From: Clostridia bacterium
GTDB lineage: Bacteria; Bacillota; Clostridia; Lachnospirales; Lachnospiraceae
Reading direction: 5' to 3'
NCBI GenBank assembly: GCA_910576205.1
Contig: CAJTHL010000003.1
Coordinates: 62,001-126,000, forward strand
DNA: 64,000 nt
Shown: positions 17,098 through 25,626 of the stretch, piece by piece
Numbering within the stretch: the first letter of the stretch is position 1
Layout of the letters: every line of letters begins with the position of its first letter
Translations under genes and position numbers: made by a program
Notes under the pieces: model-generated
Database searches by the model: none
Told to the model about the DNA's origin: nothing
What the model saw: the letters and a program-made list of their open reading frames with translations, nothing else

Positions 17098-18432
17098 ATG
17101 GGTTCTCTAGGCGTTTTTATCATAATGATTTTTGTTATCATGCTGCTGGGATGTCCGGTTGCCTATGCCTTCGGATTTGGTTCCCTGATCTTTCTGGTAA
17201 GCGCAGGCCAGAGCCTGGGCTCCGTCTCCTTGACGGCCTTTGAGTCTACGGCCAGCTACGCGTATCTGGCGATTCCGCTGTTTATTATGGCGGGAGACCT
17301 AATGAGCGCCAGCGGTATTGCAGACGGCATCGTGACCTTTTGCGCCACCCTCTTGAAACGGTTTAAGGGCGGCATGGGTTTGGCCATTATCTTTGCGTCG
17401 GCCATGTTTGGCATGCTGACAGGCTCCAACATCGCCACCATCACGGCTGTGGCAGGCTGCCTTATGGCCTCCATGATCCGCATGGGCTGGGACAAGCGCT
17501 ATATCGCCGCCTTGCTGGCGGCCGCAGGCCCCTTAGGCTACATGATTCCGCCCAACAACAATGCCATTATGTACTCGGTCATTGCCAACTGCTCCACCAG
17601 CGATTTATTTTTATGTACCATTATCCCGGGAGTTCTCTGGATGGCCCTTATGATGGCGGTGAACCGCCTGATTTACAAGGGCTATTATAACCCGGACAAT
17701 GCCGTGGCAGAGATGCGGGAAGTGGCTCTGGCCGACGGCGTGAAACAGCCCCTCAGGATCTACGCAAAGGATGTATGGCGTGCCTTCTTAAAGGCGCTTC
17801 CCGCGCTGTTTATGCCGGTTATTATTTTCGGCGGCATCTACGGGGGCATCTTTACCGCCACCGAGGCGGGAGCTGTAGCCAGCGTGTACGCCGTGTTTAT
17901 CGGTATTTTCCTGTACCAGAAGCTTACCCGGAAGAAACTCTGGAAGGTGTTTGAGGGCGTGGGCACTCAGATGGGTGTGATCCTGTTTATGACCCCGTTT
18001 TCAGCCATCTTTACCAGGATTCTTCTGGAAAAGAATGTGCCTAATATGATTGCAAACTGGTTTATGGGACTGTCCGATAACCGGATAATCCTAATGCTGC
18101 TCATTGATCTGGTGCTGCTGATCGCCGGATTTTTCCTGGGCGTCACGGTGATTATCTACATTATCACCCCTCTTCTGATGCCCACGGCCTTTGCTCTGGG
18201 AATCAGCCCCATCCAGATGGGATGTATGCTGTTTGTGGCTATCGGCTGCGGCAATATTACGCCGCCCTGCTGCCCTAACCTGTTTATCTCGGCAAAAATA
18301 GCGGACGTTCCCGTGGTGCAGTGTTTTAAGCCCATTTTTATCTACTTTTTCTTTACGGGCGTGCCCATGATACTTCTGGTAACATTCTTCCCGGGGCTTA
18401 GCGAGTGGCTTCCGGCTTTGATTGGCGCTTGA
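17098..18432 (+). CDS. TRAP transporter large permease (DctM)
   Basis: Large permease subunit of the TRAP transporter, 444 residues with about twelve hydrophobic segments. The family motif AMFGMLTGSNIATITAVAG (about 101-119) and AAAGPLGYMIPPNNNAIMYS are present, as is the second-half repeat GIYGGIFTATEAGAVASVYA. It uses the sodium gradient to import an organic acid delivered by DctP. GAGGTGA lies at the dctQ stop, indicating coupling. The first aconitase-X gene follows after copy B of the intergenic element, which suggests that the imported compound is an acid acted on by that enzyme. Confidence 0.94.
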   Translation: MGSLGVFIIMIFVIMLLGCPVAYAFGFGSLIFLVSAGQSLGSVSLTAFESTASYAYLAIPLFIMAGDLMSASGIADGIVTFCATLLKRFKGGMGLAIIFASAMFGMLTGSNIATITAVAGCLMASMIRMGWDKRYIAALLAAAGPLGYMIPPNNNAIMYSVIANCSTSDLFLCTIIPGVLWMALMMAVNRLIYKGYYNPDNAVAEMREVALADGVKQPLRIYAKDVWRAFLKALPALFMPVIIFGGIYGGIFTATEAGAVASVYAVFIGIFLYQKLTRKKLWKVFEGVGTQMGVILFMTPFSAIFTRILLEKNVPNMIANWFMGLSDNRIILMLLIDLVLLIAGFFLGVTVIIYIITPLLMPTAFALGISPIQMGCMLFVAIGCGNITPPCCPNLFISAKIADVPVVQCFKPIFIYFFFTGVPMILLVTFFPGLSEWLPALIGA

Positions 18433-18441
18433 TGGAACTGT

Positions 18442-18487
18442 AAAACAGCATCAGCCTGTAGGGCAGATGCGGAACTGTTAATGGAGG
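18442..18487 (+). promoter_or_regulatory. Repeated intergenic RNA-like element, copy B
   Basis: AAAACAGCATC (18442-18452), a 13-nt loop with a small GCC/GGC stem, then GATGCGGAAC (18466-18475) and TGGAGG (18482-18487). GCATC pairs with GATGC. This is the most compact copy and sits 10 nt after the dctM stop and just before the first acnX gene. Confidence 0.6.
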
Positions 18488-18498
18488 AATAGAGCAAA

Positions 18499-19764
18499 AT
18501 GCGTTTGACAGATGATGAAAAAAGGATTCTGGACGGCAGGCAGGGGTATCTGGCCGCCAGATGTATGGAATTCCTGGTGGCCTACGGGGAGGCCGCCGGC
18601 GCGGAGTGCCTGGTGGATATTGACGGAACCGTGGATATCCATCCGGGCAGCAACCCCTGCTGGGTGGACGGATACCGGATTTCCAACGAGGAGATTGCCC
18701 AGGCCGCCAAGTGGGGAGAGCAGTTTAAGGCGCCCACCTTTGGAAATAAGCCCACCCCGGGATTTATTGTGGACGGCTGCCAGGGATGCCGCACCCATCC
18801 AAGCTGTGAGCCCGCCTACGTGGAGAGCCGCCTGGAGCAGATGAAGCCTCTGGTGCAGATGGGCATGATTCCCACCCTGTCCTGCGACTACTATCTGACA
18901 GGCTCCTACTGGCCCACGGCGGGACAGCACTGCTCCTGGGGAGAGAGCTCGGCCATTCCCTGGGTAAACGCGGTATTGGGAGCCCGGGCCAACTTTGACG
19001 GCTGCTTTCAGACAGCCTATCTGGGAAAAGTGCCCAAATACGACCTGCATCTGGATGAAAACCGGGCGGCCACGGTTCTGTGTACCTATGAGGGGAAGCT
19101 GTCCACAGATATGGACTATGATCTCTTCGGCTGGGCGGCCAGCGAGAAGCTGGGCATGAAGGTGCCGGCCTTTTTGAACATCGGAAGGCCTACTGTAAGC
19201 CAGCTTGTGAAGATGAATTCTTCCTTAAATACCGGGGGACAGGTGCGGATGTATCATATTCCCGGCATCACCCCGGAGGCGTCCACCCTGGAGGCGGCTT
19301 TTCGCGGAAAGAAGCCCCAGGAGGAGGTTGTGGTGACAAAGGAGGATCTTCGCCGGATTTATGAGCTGGTAAACTGCGCTGCGGACACGCAGGTGGAGTT
19401 TGTCTACCTGGGATGCCCCCACTACAACATTGTGGAAGTCCAGAAGGTGGCCCGAATGCTTCAGGGACGCACATGCAGGGCCCAGCTGTGGGTGATGACA
19501 AGCCCGGGCGTTTACGCTTTGGCAGAGAAAATGGGTTATAAAGCCGTCTTTGAGGAGGCCGGGGCAAAGCTGATGTCCGGCACCTGTGTGGGGGAACTGC
19601 GGGGAGAGCTGCCTCCCTACCGGGTTATGGCCACAGACGCCTCCAAGCAGAATTATTATACTACAGGCCATCTCCATCCCAGGGAGATTGAGATCTGGTA
19701 CGGTACAACGGAAGAATGCGTGGACGCGGCAGTCACAGGCCGGTGGCGCGGGGAGTGGAGGTAA
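18499..19764 (+). CDS. Aconitase X catalytic (large) subunit, copy 1
   Basis: Large subunit of an aconitase-X (AcnX) family dehydratase, 421 residues. Known relatives are the two-subunit bacterial cis-3-hydroxy-L-proline dehydratase and the archaeal phosphomevalonate dehydratase. Cysteines suited to bind an iron-sulfur cluster are in LSCDYYLTGSYWPT (about 131-144), LGCPHYN and MSGTCVG, all shared with copy 2. The protein ends in RWRGEWR, and the small subunit's ribosome site lies inside those last codons. The substrate is unknown; the TRAP transporter upstream points to a carboxylic acid. Confidence 0.85.
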   Translation: MRLTDDEKRILDGRQGYLAARCMEFLVAYGEAAGAECLVDIDGTVDIHPGSNPCWVDGYRISNEEIAQAAKWGEQFKAPTFGNKPTPGFIVDGCQGCRTHPSCEPAYVESRLEQMKPLVQMGMIPTLSCDYYLTGSYWPTAGQHCSWGESSAIPWVNAVLGARANFDGCFQTAYLGKVPKYDLHLDENRAATVLCTYEGKLSTDMDYDLFGWAASEKLGMKVPAFLNIGRPTVSQLVKMNSSLNTGGQVRMYHIPGITPEASTLEAAFRGKKPQEEVVVTKEDLRRIYELVNCAADTQVEFVYLGCPHYNIVEVQKVARMLQGRTCRAQLWVMTSPGVYALAEKMGYKAVFEEAGAKLMSGTCVGELRGELPPYRVMATDASKQNYYTTGHLHPREIEIWYGTTEECVDAAVTGRWRGEWR

Positions 19765-19769
19765 ACGGG

Positions 19770-20192
19770 ATGAAAGAAATAGTAATCAGAGGAAGGGCCG
19801 TCTACGGCGGCGTTGCCAAAGGGGAAGCCCTGGTTTCCCCTATGCCCATGATGGGGTGGGGAAATGTAAAGCCGGAGCTTGGCTACACGGTGGAGCGGGA
19901 GCATCCCCTAAAGGAGGTTCCCTTAAAAGACAAGATTCTTGTGCTGCCCTTTGCCCGGGGTTCGGGCGGGTTTGTCATGTACGGCGGCACCACCCGGTAC
20001 GGGACAAATCCGGCGGCCGTGCTGGTAAACCAGGTTATGTCCATCACCATTCTCATGGCCATGAATCTGAAACGGCCGGTGCTTACGGATTTTGACCGTA
20101 ATCCCCTGGAGGTGATCGAGACAGGGGATTACGTGGAGGTAAACGGGGACGAGGGATTTGTGAAAATTTACAAGGGCGGAAAGCCTGGGTGA
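19770..20192 (+). CDS. Aconitase X swivel (small) subunit, copy 1
   Basis: Small 'swivel' subunit (DUF126-type) of the AcnX enzyme, 140 residues. It completes the active site over the large subunit. RGRAVYGGVAKGEALVS (about 6-22) and PFARGSGGFVMYGG (about 60-73) are the family signatures; RGSGG is kept in both copies. The ATG is 5 nt after the large-subunit stop, with GGAGG in the end of that gene, so the two are coupled. The longer frame (start 19716) has no support. Confidence 0.85.
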   Translation: MKEIVIRGRAVYGGVAKGEALVSPMPMMGWGNVKPELGYTVEREHPLKEVPLKDKILVLPFARGSGGFVMYGGTTRYGTNPAAVLVNQVMSITILMAMNLKRPVLTDFDRNPLEVIETGDYVEVNGDEGFVKIYKGGKPG

Positions 20193-20224
20193 GGGGCCAA
20201 CCGCCGGGAAAGGAGCTGACCTTT

Positions 20225-21451
20225 ATGAGAGAGAGCATTAAGGAGCCCGCCCGGGAGCTTCCGGTAACGGATACCTGCGACGTGCTGGTGGCAGGGGGAG
20301 GAATCGCCGGGGTTTCCGCGGCCCTGGCAGCCGCCAGGAACGGGGCCGACGTGCTTTTGCTGGAACGGGAATTCGGCCTTGGGGGGCTGGCGACCCTGGG
20401 ACTGATCGCCATATTCCTGCCTCTTTGCGACGGCAGGGGAAACCAGGTGTGCGGCGGAATCTGTGAAGAGCTTTTCCGCCTGTCCATTGTCCACGGAGCG
20501 GAGGAGGGATATCCCGTGCCTAGGGCCTGGCTGGAAAACAGCCCTTTGGAGGAGCGGGTAAAGCAACGGTTTCTGGCACAGTTTAACCCGGTGTACTTTG
20601 CCCTGGAGATGGAGGGGCTTTTAAGGAGAGAGGGCGTGCGGATTCTTTATGGAACCCAGGCGGCAGCGGTTCAGGTGGAGGGAAACCGGATTACCCATGT
20701 GTTTGTGGAGAATAAGTCCGGGAGAAGCGCCATAAGAGCCAGAATGTATGTGGACTGCACGGGGGACGCCGATCTTGCCGCAAGAGCCGGTGTGGAGACA
20801 GCGCTTTTTGGGGACAAAAACGGCCTGGCAAGCTGGTACTATTATATTTCCGGCAAAAAGAAGGTGCGTCTCTCCATGTTCGGCCTGGCAGACGTGCGGC
20901 CCAGGGAGGCGGACAGCGGTCAGAAGGGCACCAACGAGAGCGCGGACATTGTATCAGGCTTTCGGTTTTCCGGGGTGGACGGGCCGGAGCTTAGTGAAGC
21001 CGTACAGCAGGCCCATGAGCTTATGCTTCTGGATATGGGGAAACATGTGAGGGAAGATAAGGAGTTTGCGCCGGTAGCCATGTCCTCCATCCCCCTGGTG
21101 CGCATGTCCAGACGGATTTGCGGCGCGTCCACGCTGACGGTCAGGGACGACCATAGAGAAATGCCGGACAGTATCGGCATGACAGGGGACTGGTGTAAGA
21201 GAGGGCCCGTCTATGAGATTCCCTTTGGATGTCTGTACAATCCGGGAATCGTGAACCTGCTGGCAGCGGGACGTATTATCTCCACAGACGATACGGTCTG
21301 GAATGTGACCCGGGTGATTCCTCCCTGCGCCGTGACAGGGGAGGCGGCGGGAACGGCCGCTGCCATAGCCTCCGACGTGACGAAGGTGGATATAGACGGC
21401 CTCCAGGCACAGCTTGCCAGGCATAAGGTCCTTATCCATATACAAGGCTGA
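20225..21451 (+). CDS. FAD-dependent oxidoreductase
   Basis: Flavoprotein of 408 residues of the FAD-dependent oxidoreductase superfamily. The N-terminal Rossmann motif CDVLVAGGGIAGVSAALAAA (about 18-37) binds FAD, with the acidic LLLERE at the end of the second strand. MYVDCTGDADLAARAG (about 174-189) and NLLAAGRIISTDD complete the FAD-binding sites. It may oxidise an intermediate made or used by AcnX, but that is inferred from position only. AAAGGAG precedes the ATG by 10 nt. Its end is only 9 nt from the end of the convergent LysR gene. Confidence 0.82.
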   Translation: MRESIKEPARELPVTDTCDVLVAGGGIAGVSAALAAARNGADVLLLEREFGLGGLATLGLIAIFLPLCDGRGNQVCGGICEELFRLSIVHGAEEGYPVPRAWLENSPLEERVKQRFLAQFNPVYFALEMEGLLRREGVRILYGTQAAAVQVEGNRITHVFVENKSGRSAIRARMYVDCTGDADLAARAGVETALFGDKNGLASWYYYISGKKKVRLSMFGLADVRPREADSGQKGTNESADIVSGFRFSGVDGPELSEAVQQAHELMLLDMGKHVREDKEFAPVAMSSIPLVRMSRRICGASTLTVRDDHREMPDSIGMTGDWCKRGPVYEIPFGCLYNPGIVNLLAAGRIISTDDTVWNVTRVIPPCAVTGEAAGTAAAIASDVTKVDIDGLQAQLARHKVLIHIQG

Positions 21452-21460
21452 CAGACTGGA

Positions 21461-22339
21461 TCACATGTTGGAAGCGGCCACGTATTCAAACAAGAGCCAG
21501 GCAAGAGGATTGGTGATTCCATGGGGAATCAGCATGTAAAGGGAACAGTCCAGCCGTTCTTTAAAGGGTACACAGACAATGGCCCCCTGGTTGGGAAGAT
21601 CAAAGGCGGCGTAGCGGGTCATGATGGAAATGGTCATGCTGTTTTCGATAAAGGCCTGCAGGGTATGGGTGCTGGCGCAGGAAAATTCTACATGCAGAGA
21701 GACAGAATGATTCCTAAGGATGCTGGAATAGTCGGACAGAGCTTTGGTAAGTGCGGAAATACTGTAATGGGACAGGTCGGAAGGCACGACAAAGTTCTGG
21801 CTGGCTAATGGATGATTGGGACTGCATACCAGAACAAGCTCGTCATTTATAAGCTCCATCGCCTTCTCGTAGGGAATCTTTTCCACCCAGGGTGAGCGGA
21901 CAATGAGAATGTCCGGCACTTCACTGCTGGACTGAAGCAGGGTGAGGAGCGTATCAATATCCTCCTCGGACACGAGAATCTCCGCCATGGGATTTTCATT
22001 CCGGAAGGAGATGATTTTCTGGGAGAGATTCTTCACATGCAGGGACGGCACGCAGTAGATATGGCAGCGGTTCTGTCCTCTGGCATCGGCGAGAATCGTT
22101 TTCTGGATTTCGTCGGAGAGGGTCAGAATGTCCAGGATATTCTGGTAAATCTTATTGCCGATGGGGGACAGGGCGGCGCCTTTGGGACCCCGGTTAAACA
22201 ACTGGACGCCCAGCTCCTGCTCCAGGGACTGGATTCGTTTTGTCAGGGTGGACTGGGCAACAAAAAGCTCATCCGCGGCAATGGAGTAGTTTTTGTAGGT
22301 GGCAAGCGCTTTGACGGACTGTAACTGCTCTAAATTCAT
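21461..22339 (-). CDS. LysR family transcriptional regulator
   Basis: LysR-type regulator of 292 residues. The N-terminal winged helix-turn-helix covers about residues 1-60 with YSIAADELFVAQSTLTKRI as recognition region, followed by a linker helix and a periplasmic-binding-like effector domain. GGAGG is 5 nt before the ATG; the 36-residue extension of the open frame is rejected. It stands between the two aconitase-X pairs and diverges from copy 2, so it most likely controls the latter, in response to the pathway substrate. Confidence 0.9.
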   Translation of the reverse strand: MNLEQLQSVKALATYKNYSIAADELFVAQSTLTKRIQSLEQELGVQLFNRGPKGAALSPIGNKIYQNILDILTLSDEIQKTILADARGQNRCHIYCVPSLHVKNLSQKIISFRNENPMAEILVSEEDIDTLLTLLQSSSEVPDILIVRSPWVEKIPYEKAMELINDELVLVCSPNHPLASQNFVVPSDLSHYSISALTKALSDYSSILRNHSVSLHVEFSCASTHTLQAFIENSMTISIMTRYAAFDLPNQGAIVCVPFKERLDCSLYMLIPHGITNPLAWLLFEYVAASNM

Positions 22340-22458
22340 GATATCCTCCATGTGAAAAATCTGCTGTATCCGCATAAAAGAATCCTGTAAATATAGAAAA
22401 GTATAGCATAAATGTGTGGCGGATTCTACAAAATCCGTAAAATTCAAAGGAGAAAGGT

Positions 22459-23745
22459 ATGTTTTTAAACGATGAAGAAAAAAGAATGCTGAACGGGGAA
22501 ATGGGTATAGTTCCCCAGAAATGCATGGAATACCTGCAAGACGAGGGGGAGGCGGCGGGCGCAGAGTGCCTTATTGACCTGGACGGAACGGCGGATTTCC
22601 ACACGCCCATGACGGCCATGTCCTACCGGTATCAGTTTGGAATTGAGGAGCTGCGAAAGCTGGTGGAGAGCGGGGCCAGGTTCAAGGTGCCTGTTTTTGC
22701 CAACAAATCCCCTTTTCTGGAGGGGAAGGTTACCTGTGTTCACGGATGGAAGGGCTGTGGCATGGCTCCCCACAATGAGGAGGAGTACCATGAGCGCTGT
22801 ATGCAGAAGGAGTTTATGGATCTTTACCGGAAAATGGGCATGATGACCATCCACTCCTGCGACTATTACCTGGCGAGTACCTACTGGCCCACAAAAGGGC
22901 AGCACTGCGCCTGGAACGAAAGCTCCGCCCTTCCCTGGGTGAACGCGGTTCTGGGAGCCCGCTCCAATATTGACGGCAATTTTGCCTCGGCTTTTCTGGG
23001 CAAAGCGCCTGCCTACGGGTTCCACCTGGACGAGAACCGGTACGCTACGGTTTACGTGACCTCCCAGAGAACCATTTCCACGGATCTGGAATATGACCTG
23101 TTCGGATTTGCGGTGGGGGAGGAGTGCGGCCTGGCCGTGCCGGCTTTTGCCAATATGTCCAGGCCCACCACCACCCAGCTTTTAAAGCTTCACTCCGCCA
23201 TGAACACCGGGGGCTCCATTCACATGTACCATATTCCGGGTACCACGCCGGAAGCGCCGGATATGGAGTATGCGTTTCACGGACAAAAGCCCAGGCAGGA
23301 GTATATGGTGGACGACGCCCGCCTGAAAAAGGCTTATGAGACACTGAATTATCACACCGGAGACGACGTGGACATGGTGTCCCTGGGCTGTCCCCATATG
23401 ACGGTTGTGGATCTCATGTATCTGGCCAGGAAGCTGGAGGGGAAGAAAGCGAAGGTGCCCTTCTGGATTATGACGATTCCGTGGCTGTATCACATCGCCA
23501 GGGAACAGGGATATCTGGAAATCTTTGAGGCGGCAGGGGCGAACCTTATGACAGGCACCTGTCCGGCGGCCATGGGAGGCGTGCCGGAGGGCGTAAAGGT
23601 GCTGGCGGTGGATTCCGCAAAACAGTCCTATTACATCACAGGCCGCTATCCCGACGACGACAGGCGGCTCCAGGTCTGCTACGGGACACAGGATGACTGC
23701 ATCGAGGCTGCGCTGACTGGAAAATGGCGCGGGGAATGGAGGTAA
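22459..23745 (+). CDS. Aconitase X catalytic (large) subunit, copy 2
   Basis: Second AcnX large subunit, 428 residues, clearly paralogous to the gene at 18499: both share EAAGAECLVD/IDxDGT, CDYYL, HLDEN, PGxTPEA, LGCPH and the final WRGEWR. The putative cluster cysteines (HSCDYYL, LGCPHMT, MTGTCPA) are kept, while the region around residue 95 differs (HGWKGCGMAPHNEE against the Cys-rich GCQGCRTHPSC of copy 1). That suggests different substrates. AGGAGAAAGG precedes the ATG, and a small hairpin (22420-22437) lies in the leader. Divergent from lysR by 119 bp. Confidence 0.85.
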   Translation: MFLNDEEKRMLNGEMGIVPQKCMEYLQDEGEAAGAECLIDLDGTADFHTPMTAMSYRYQFGIEELRKLVESGARFKVPVFANKSPFLEGKVTCVHGWKGCGMAPHNEEEYHERCMQKEFMDLYRKMGMMTIHSCDYYLASTYWPTKGQHCAWNESSALPWVNAVLGARSNIDGNFASAFLGKAPAYGFHLDENRYATVYVTSQRTISTDLEYDLFGFAVGEECGLAVPAFANMSRPTTTQLLKLHSAMNTGGSIHMYHIPGTTPEAPDMEYAFHGQKPRQEYMVDDARLKKAYETLNYHTGDDVDMVSLGCPHMTVVDLMYLARKLEGKKAKVPFWIMTIPWLYHIAREQGYLEIFEAAGANLMTGTCPAAMGGVPEGVKVLAVDSAKQSYYITGRYPDDDRRLQVCYGTQDDCIEAALTGKWRGEWR

Positions 23746-23747
23746 AT

Positions 23748-24152
23748 ATGAAGAAAATCCGGATAAAAGGCCGCAGGGAGTTTGGCGGCGTGGTGGAGGC
23801 GGAGGCCCTGGTGTCGCCAAAGCCTCTGGAAGGGTTCGCCAATGTGGATTCCATGCAGGGGTATGTGACGGAGAGAAATCACCCTTTATTTAAGGTCTGC
23901 TATACGGGCAAGGTGCTGGTATACCCTTCCCCCCGGGGTTCGGGAGGGTTTATGGGCTTTGGCATAGGCGCGGTTCCGGCGGCCTTTGTACACACAGAGG
24001 GAAACGCCTTAAGCATAGCCTGCGCCCTCTGCGCCCATATTCCGTCCATGACGGATTTTGAGACGGATCCCATGACGGTAATCGAGACGGGGGACATGGT
24101 TCTGGTAAATGCGGATGAGGGGTACATTGAGATTACAAAAAAGAATGGATAA
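23748..24152 (+). CDS. Aconitase X swivel (small) subunit, copy 2
   Basis: Small swivel subunit of the second AcnX enzyme, 134 residues. It keeps GRREFGGVVEAEALVSPKP (about 8-26), the PRGSGGFMGFG motif and VIETGDMV as in copy 1, but is only moderately similar overall. The ATG lies 2 nt after the stop of the large subunit, with GGAGG in the WRGEWR codons. Its stop overlaps the start of the MFS gene. Confidence 0.85.
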   Translation: MKKIRIKGRREFGGVVEAEALVSPKPLEGFANVDSMQGYVTERNHPLFKVCYTGKVLVYPSPRGSGGFMGFGIGAVPAAFVHTEGNALSIACALCAHIPSMTDFETDPMTVIETGDMVLVNADEGYIEITKKNG

Positions 24153-25419
24153 GGAGACCGGGCGGAGAAAGGAGAGTGCCAGGCCTAAGGAAACCGGTGG
24201 ACGCCGGGGAAGCAAAAGGCCCGGCCAGGTGATTGGGGCGGCGTTTCTGATGGTGGCGGTGAGCAGCTATGCCCAGTATCAGATTTCCGCCCTGTCCGGT
24301 CTGGTAATGGAGAGCTATCAGATTACGGCCCGGCAGTATTCCCAGGTTTTTACGGCTGCCATGATTCCGGGGATCCTCTTAAGCCTTCTCTGCGGAATTC
24401 TCTGCGATCATTTTGGAATCCGCAGATGCTTTGGAGCCGCTGTCCTGATTAGCGGGGCGGGAGGAATCCTGCGTATCTGGAGCCAGGATTACAGAACCAT
24501 GGCAGCCTGTATGATTCTGACGGGAATTGCCATAACCTTTGTAAATTCCAACGGGGCCAAGCTGGTGGGAATGCTCTACGAAAAGAAACGGGTGAGCGCT
24601 GTCCTGGGGCTGCTTCTGACAGGAGCCTCCACAGGCATGACCCTGGCAATGTTTTCCACGGCCAGGATGTTTTCCGGTTTGAAGGAGGCGTATTGTTTTT
24701 CGGCGGGGCTTTTTGTCCTGGCGGCTGTATTCTGGTTTGTAACGGCTCCCCAGGCCCCGGGCATATCCCCGGAAAGGAAGAGGACGCGGCAGGCTGTAGG
24801 GAGAAGAAAGGAGGCGGTTTGGGAAAGCCTGAAAGCTGTGCTTCGAAGCGGAGGCACCCTTAGGGTGGGGGCGTGTCTTGTATTTTATTACGGGGGCGTA
24901 TTGTCGGTCAGCAGCTTTCTTCCCCTGGCGCTTCAGCAAAGGCAGGGATTTTCCACGGTTGCCGCCGGCACGGTTACCTCCCTGGTGCTTCTGGGGAATA
25001 TGCTGGGAGCGATTTTGGGGCCCCGGCTTCTGGGGCGGGTTCCGGGAAAGGTCTGCCACTGGATGGCTGCGGCCCAGGTTCTGGCTGCGGGAGGGATCGC
25101 GGCGGTTCTTTTGGGGACGGATTTTTCCCGGGCGTGTATTCTGGCCGTAGCGGCAGGGTTTTGCATCAACGCCTCCACGCCGGTGCTGGTTTCCGCGCCT
25201 CTTAGGCTTCCGGAGATCGGAACGGCCCACGGGGGCGCGGCGGGAGGCGTTGTGGCGACGCTCCAGCTTCTGGGGGCAGTCTGCATTCCCACCCTTGTAA
25301 TCTCCCGCCTTGGCGGGGAGCGGTACGACTATATGATTCTGATGGCGGGAGGCTGCTTCCTCATTAATGCAGCGCTGGTTTTCTGCCAGCAGGATGTGTT
25401 TGAAAGAATGGAGGGCTAA
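24145..25419 (+). CDS. MFS transporter
   Basis: Major facilitator superfamily permease of 424 residues with twelve predicted membrane segments. The loop between segments 2 and 3 shows CDHFGIRRCFG, the MFS D-x-x-G-R-R-type motif, and a basic cytoplasmic loop (ERKRTRQAVGRRKEA) separates the two halves. The ATG at 24145 overlaps the swivel-subunit stop by 8 nt, so translation is probably coupled. Position suggests uptake of the substrate of aconitase-X copy 2, a role parallel to that of the TRAP system for copy 1. Confidence 0.85.
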   Translation: MDKETGRRKESARPKETGGRRGSKRPGQVIGAAFLMVAVSSYAQYQISALSGLVMESYQITARQYSQVFTAAMIPGILLSLLCGILCDHFGIRRCFGAAVLISGAGGILRIWSQDYRTMAACMILTGIAITFVNSNGAKLVGMLYEKKRVSAVLGLLLTGASTGMTLAMFSTARMFSGLKEAYCFSAGLFVLAAVFWFVTAPQAPGISPERKRTRQAVGRRKEAVWESLKAVLRSGGTLRVGACLVFYYGGVLSVSSFLPLALQQRQGFSTVAAGTVTSLVLLGNMLGAILGPRLLGRVPGKVCHWMAAAQVLAAGGIAAVLLGTDFSRACILAVAAGFCINASTPVLVSAPLRLPEIGTAHGGAAGGVVATLQLLGAVCIPTLVISRLGGERYDYMILMAGGCFLINAALVFCQQDVFERMEG

Positions 25420-25434
25420 GACAGAATGGGAGCG

Positions 25435-25462
25435 GAGCGGTTTTCGGACTGCCCGCTCTTTT
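25435..25462 (+). terminator. Terminator after the MFS gene
   Basis: GAGCGG (25435-25440) pairs with CCGCTC (25453-25458), and TTTT follows, 16 nt after the MFS stop. Confidence 0.6.
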
Positions 25463-25523
25463 GGTGTTTCGTGTATCAGAAAGAATATCGGATATAAACT
25501 TTTGTTTTCCAGAAAATTCTCTG

Positions 25524-25552
25524 TTGACAAGCGGCGCGGCCACGGGTATGTT
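25524..25552 (+). promoter_or_regulatory. Promoter of the HAAS/PadR operon
   Basis: TTGACA (25524-25529), a 17-nt spacer and TATGTT (25547-25552) lie 75 nt before the ATG at 25627. Confidence 0.7.
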
Positions 25553-25560
25553 AAAGATAA

Positions 25561-25581
25561 CTACTAATTATAAAATAGTAG
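25561..25581. promoter_or_regulatory. Candidate PadR operator
   Basis: CTACTA (25561-25566) and TAGTAG (25576-25581) form an inverted repeat with a 9-nt spacer right at the predicted start of transcription. AGTAG recurs at 25591. PadR proteins often repress their own operon from such symmetric AT-rich sites. Confidence 0.45.
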
Positions 25582-25626
25582 ATATAAAACAGTAGAAAGC
25601 CACCAGCAGGGAGAGGATGTGGGATT

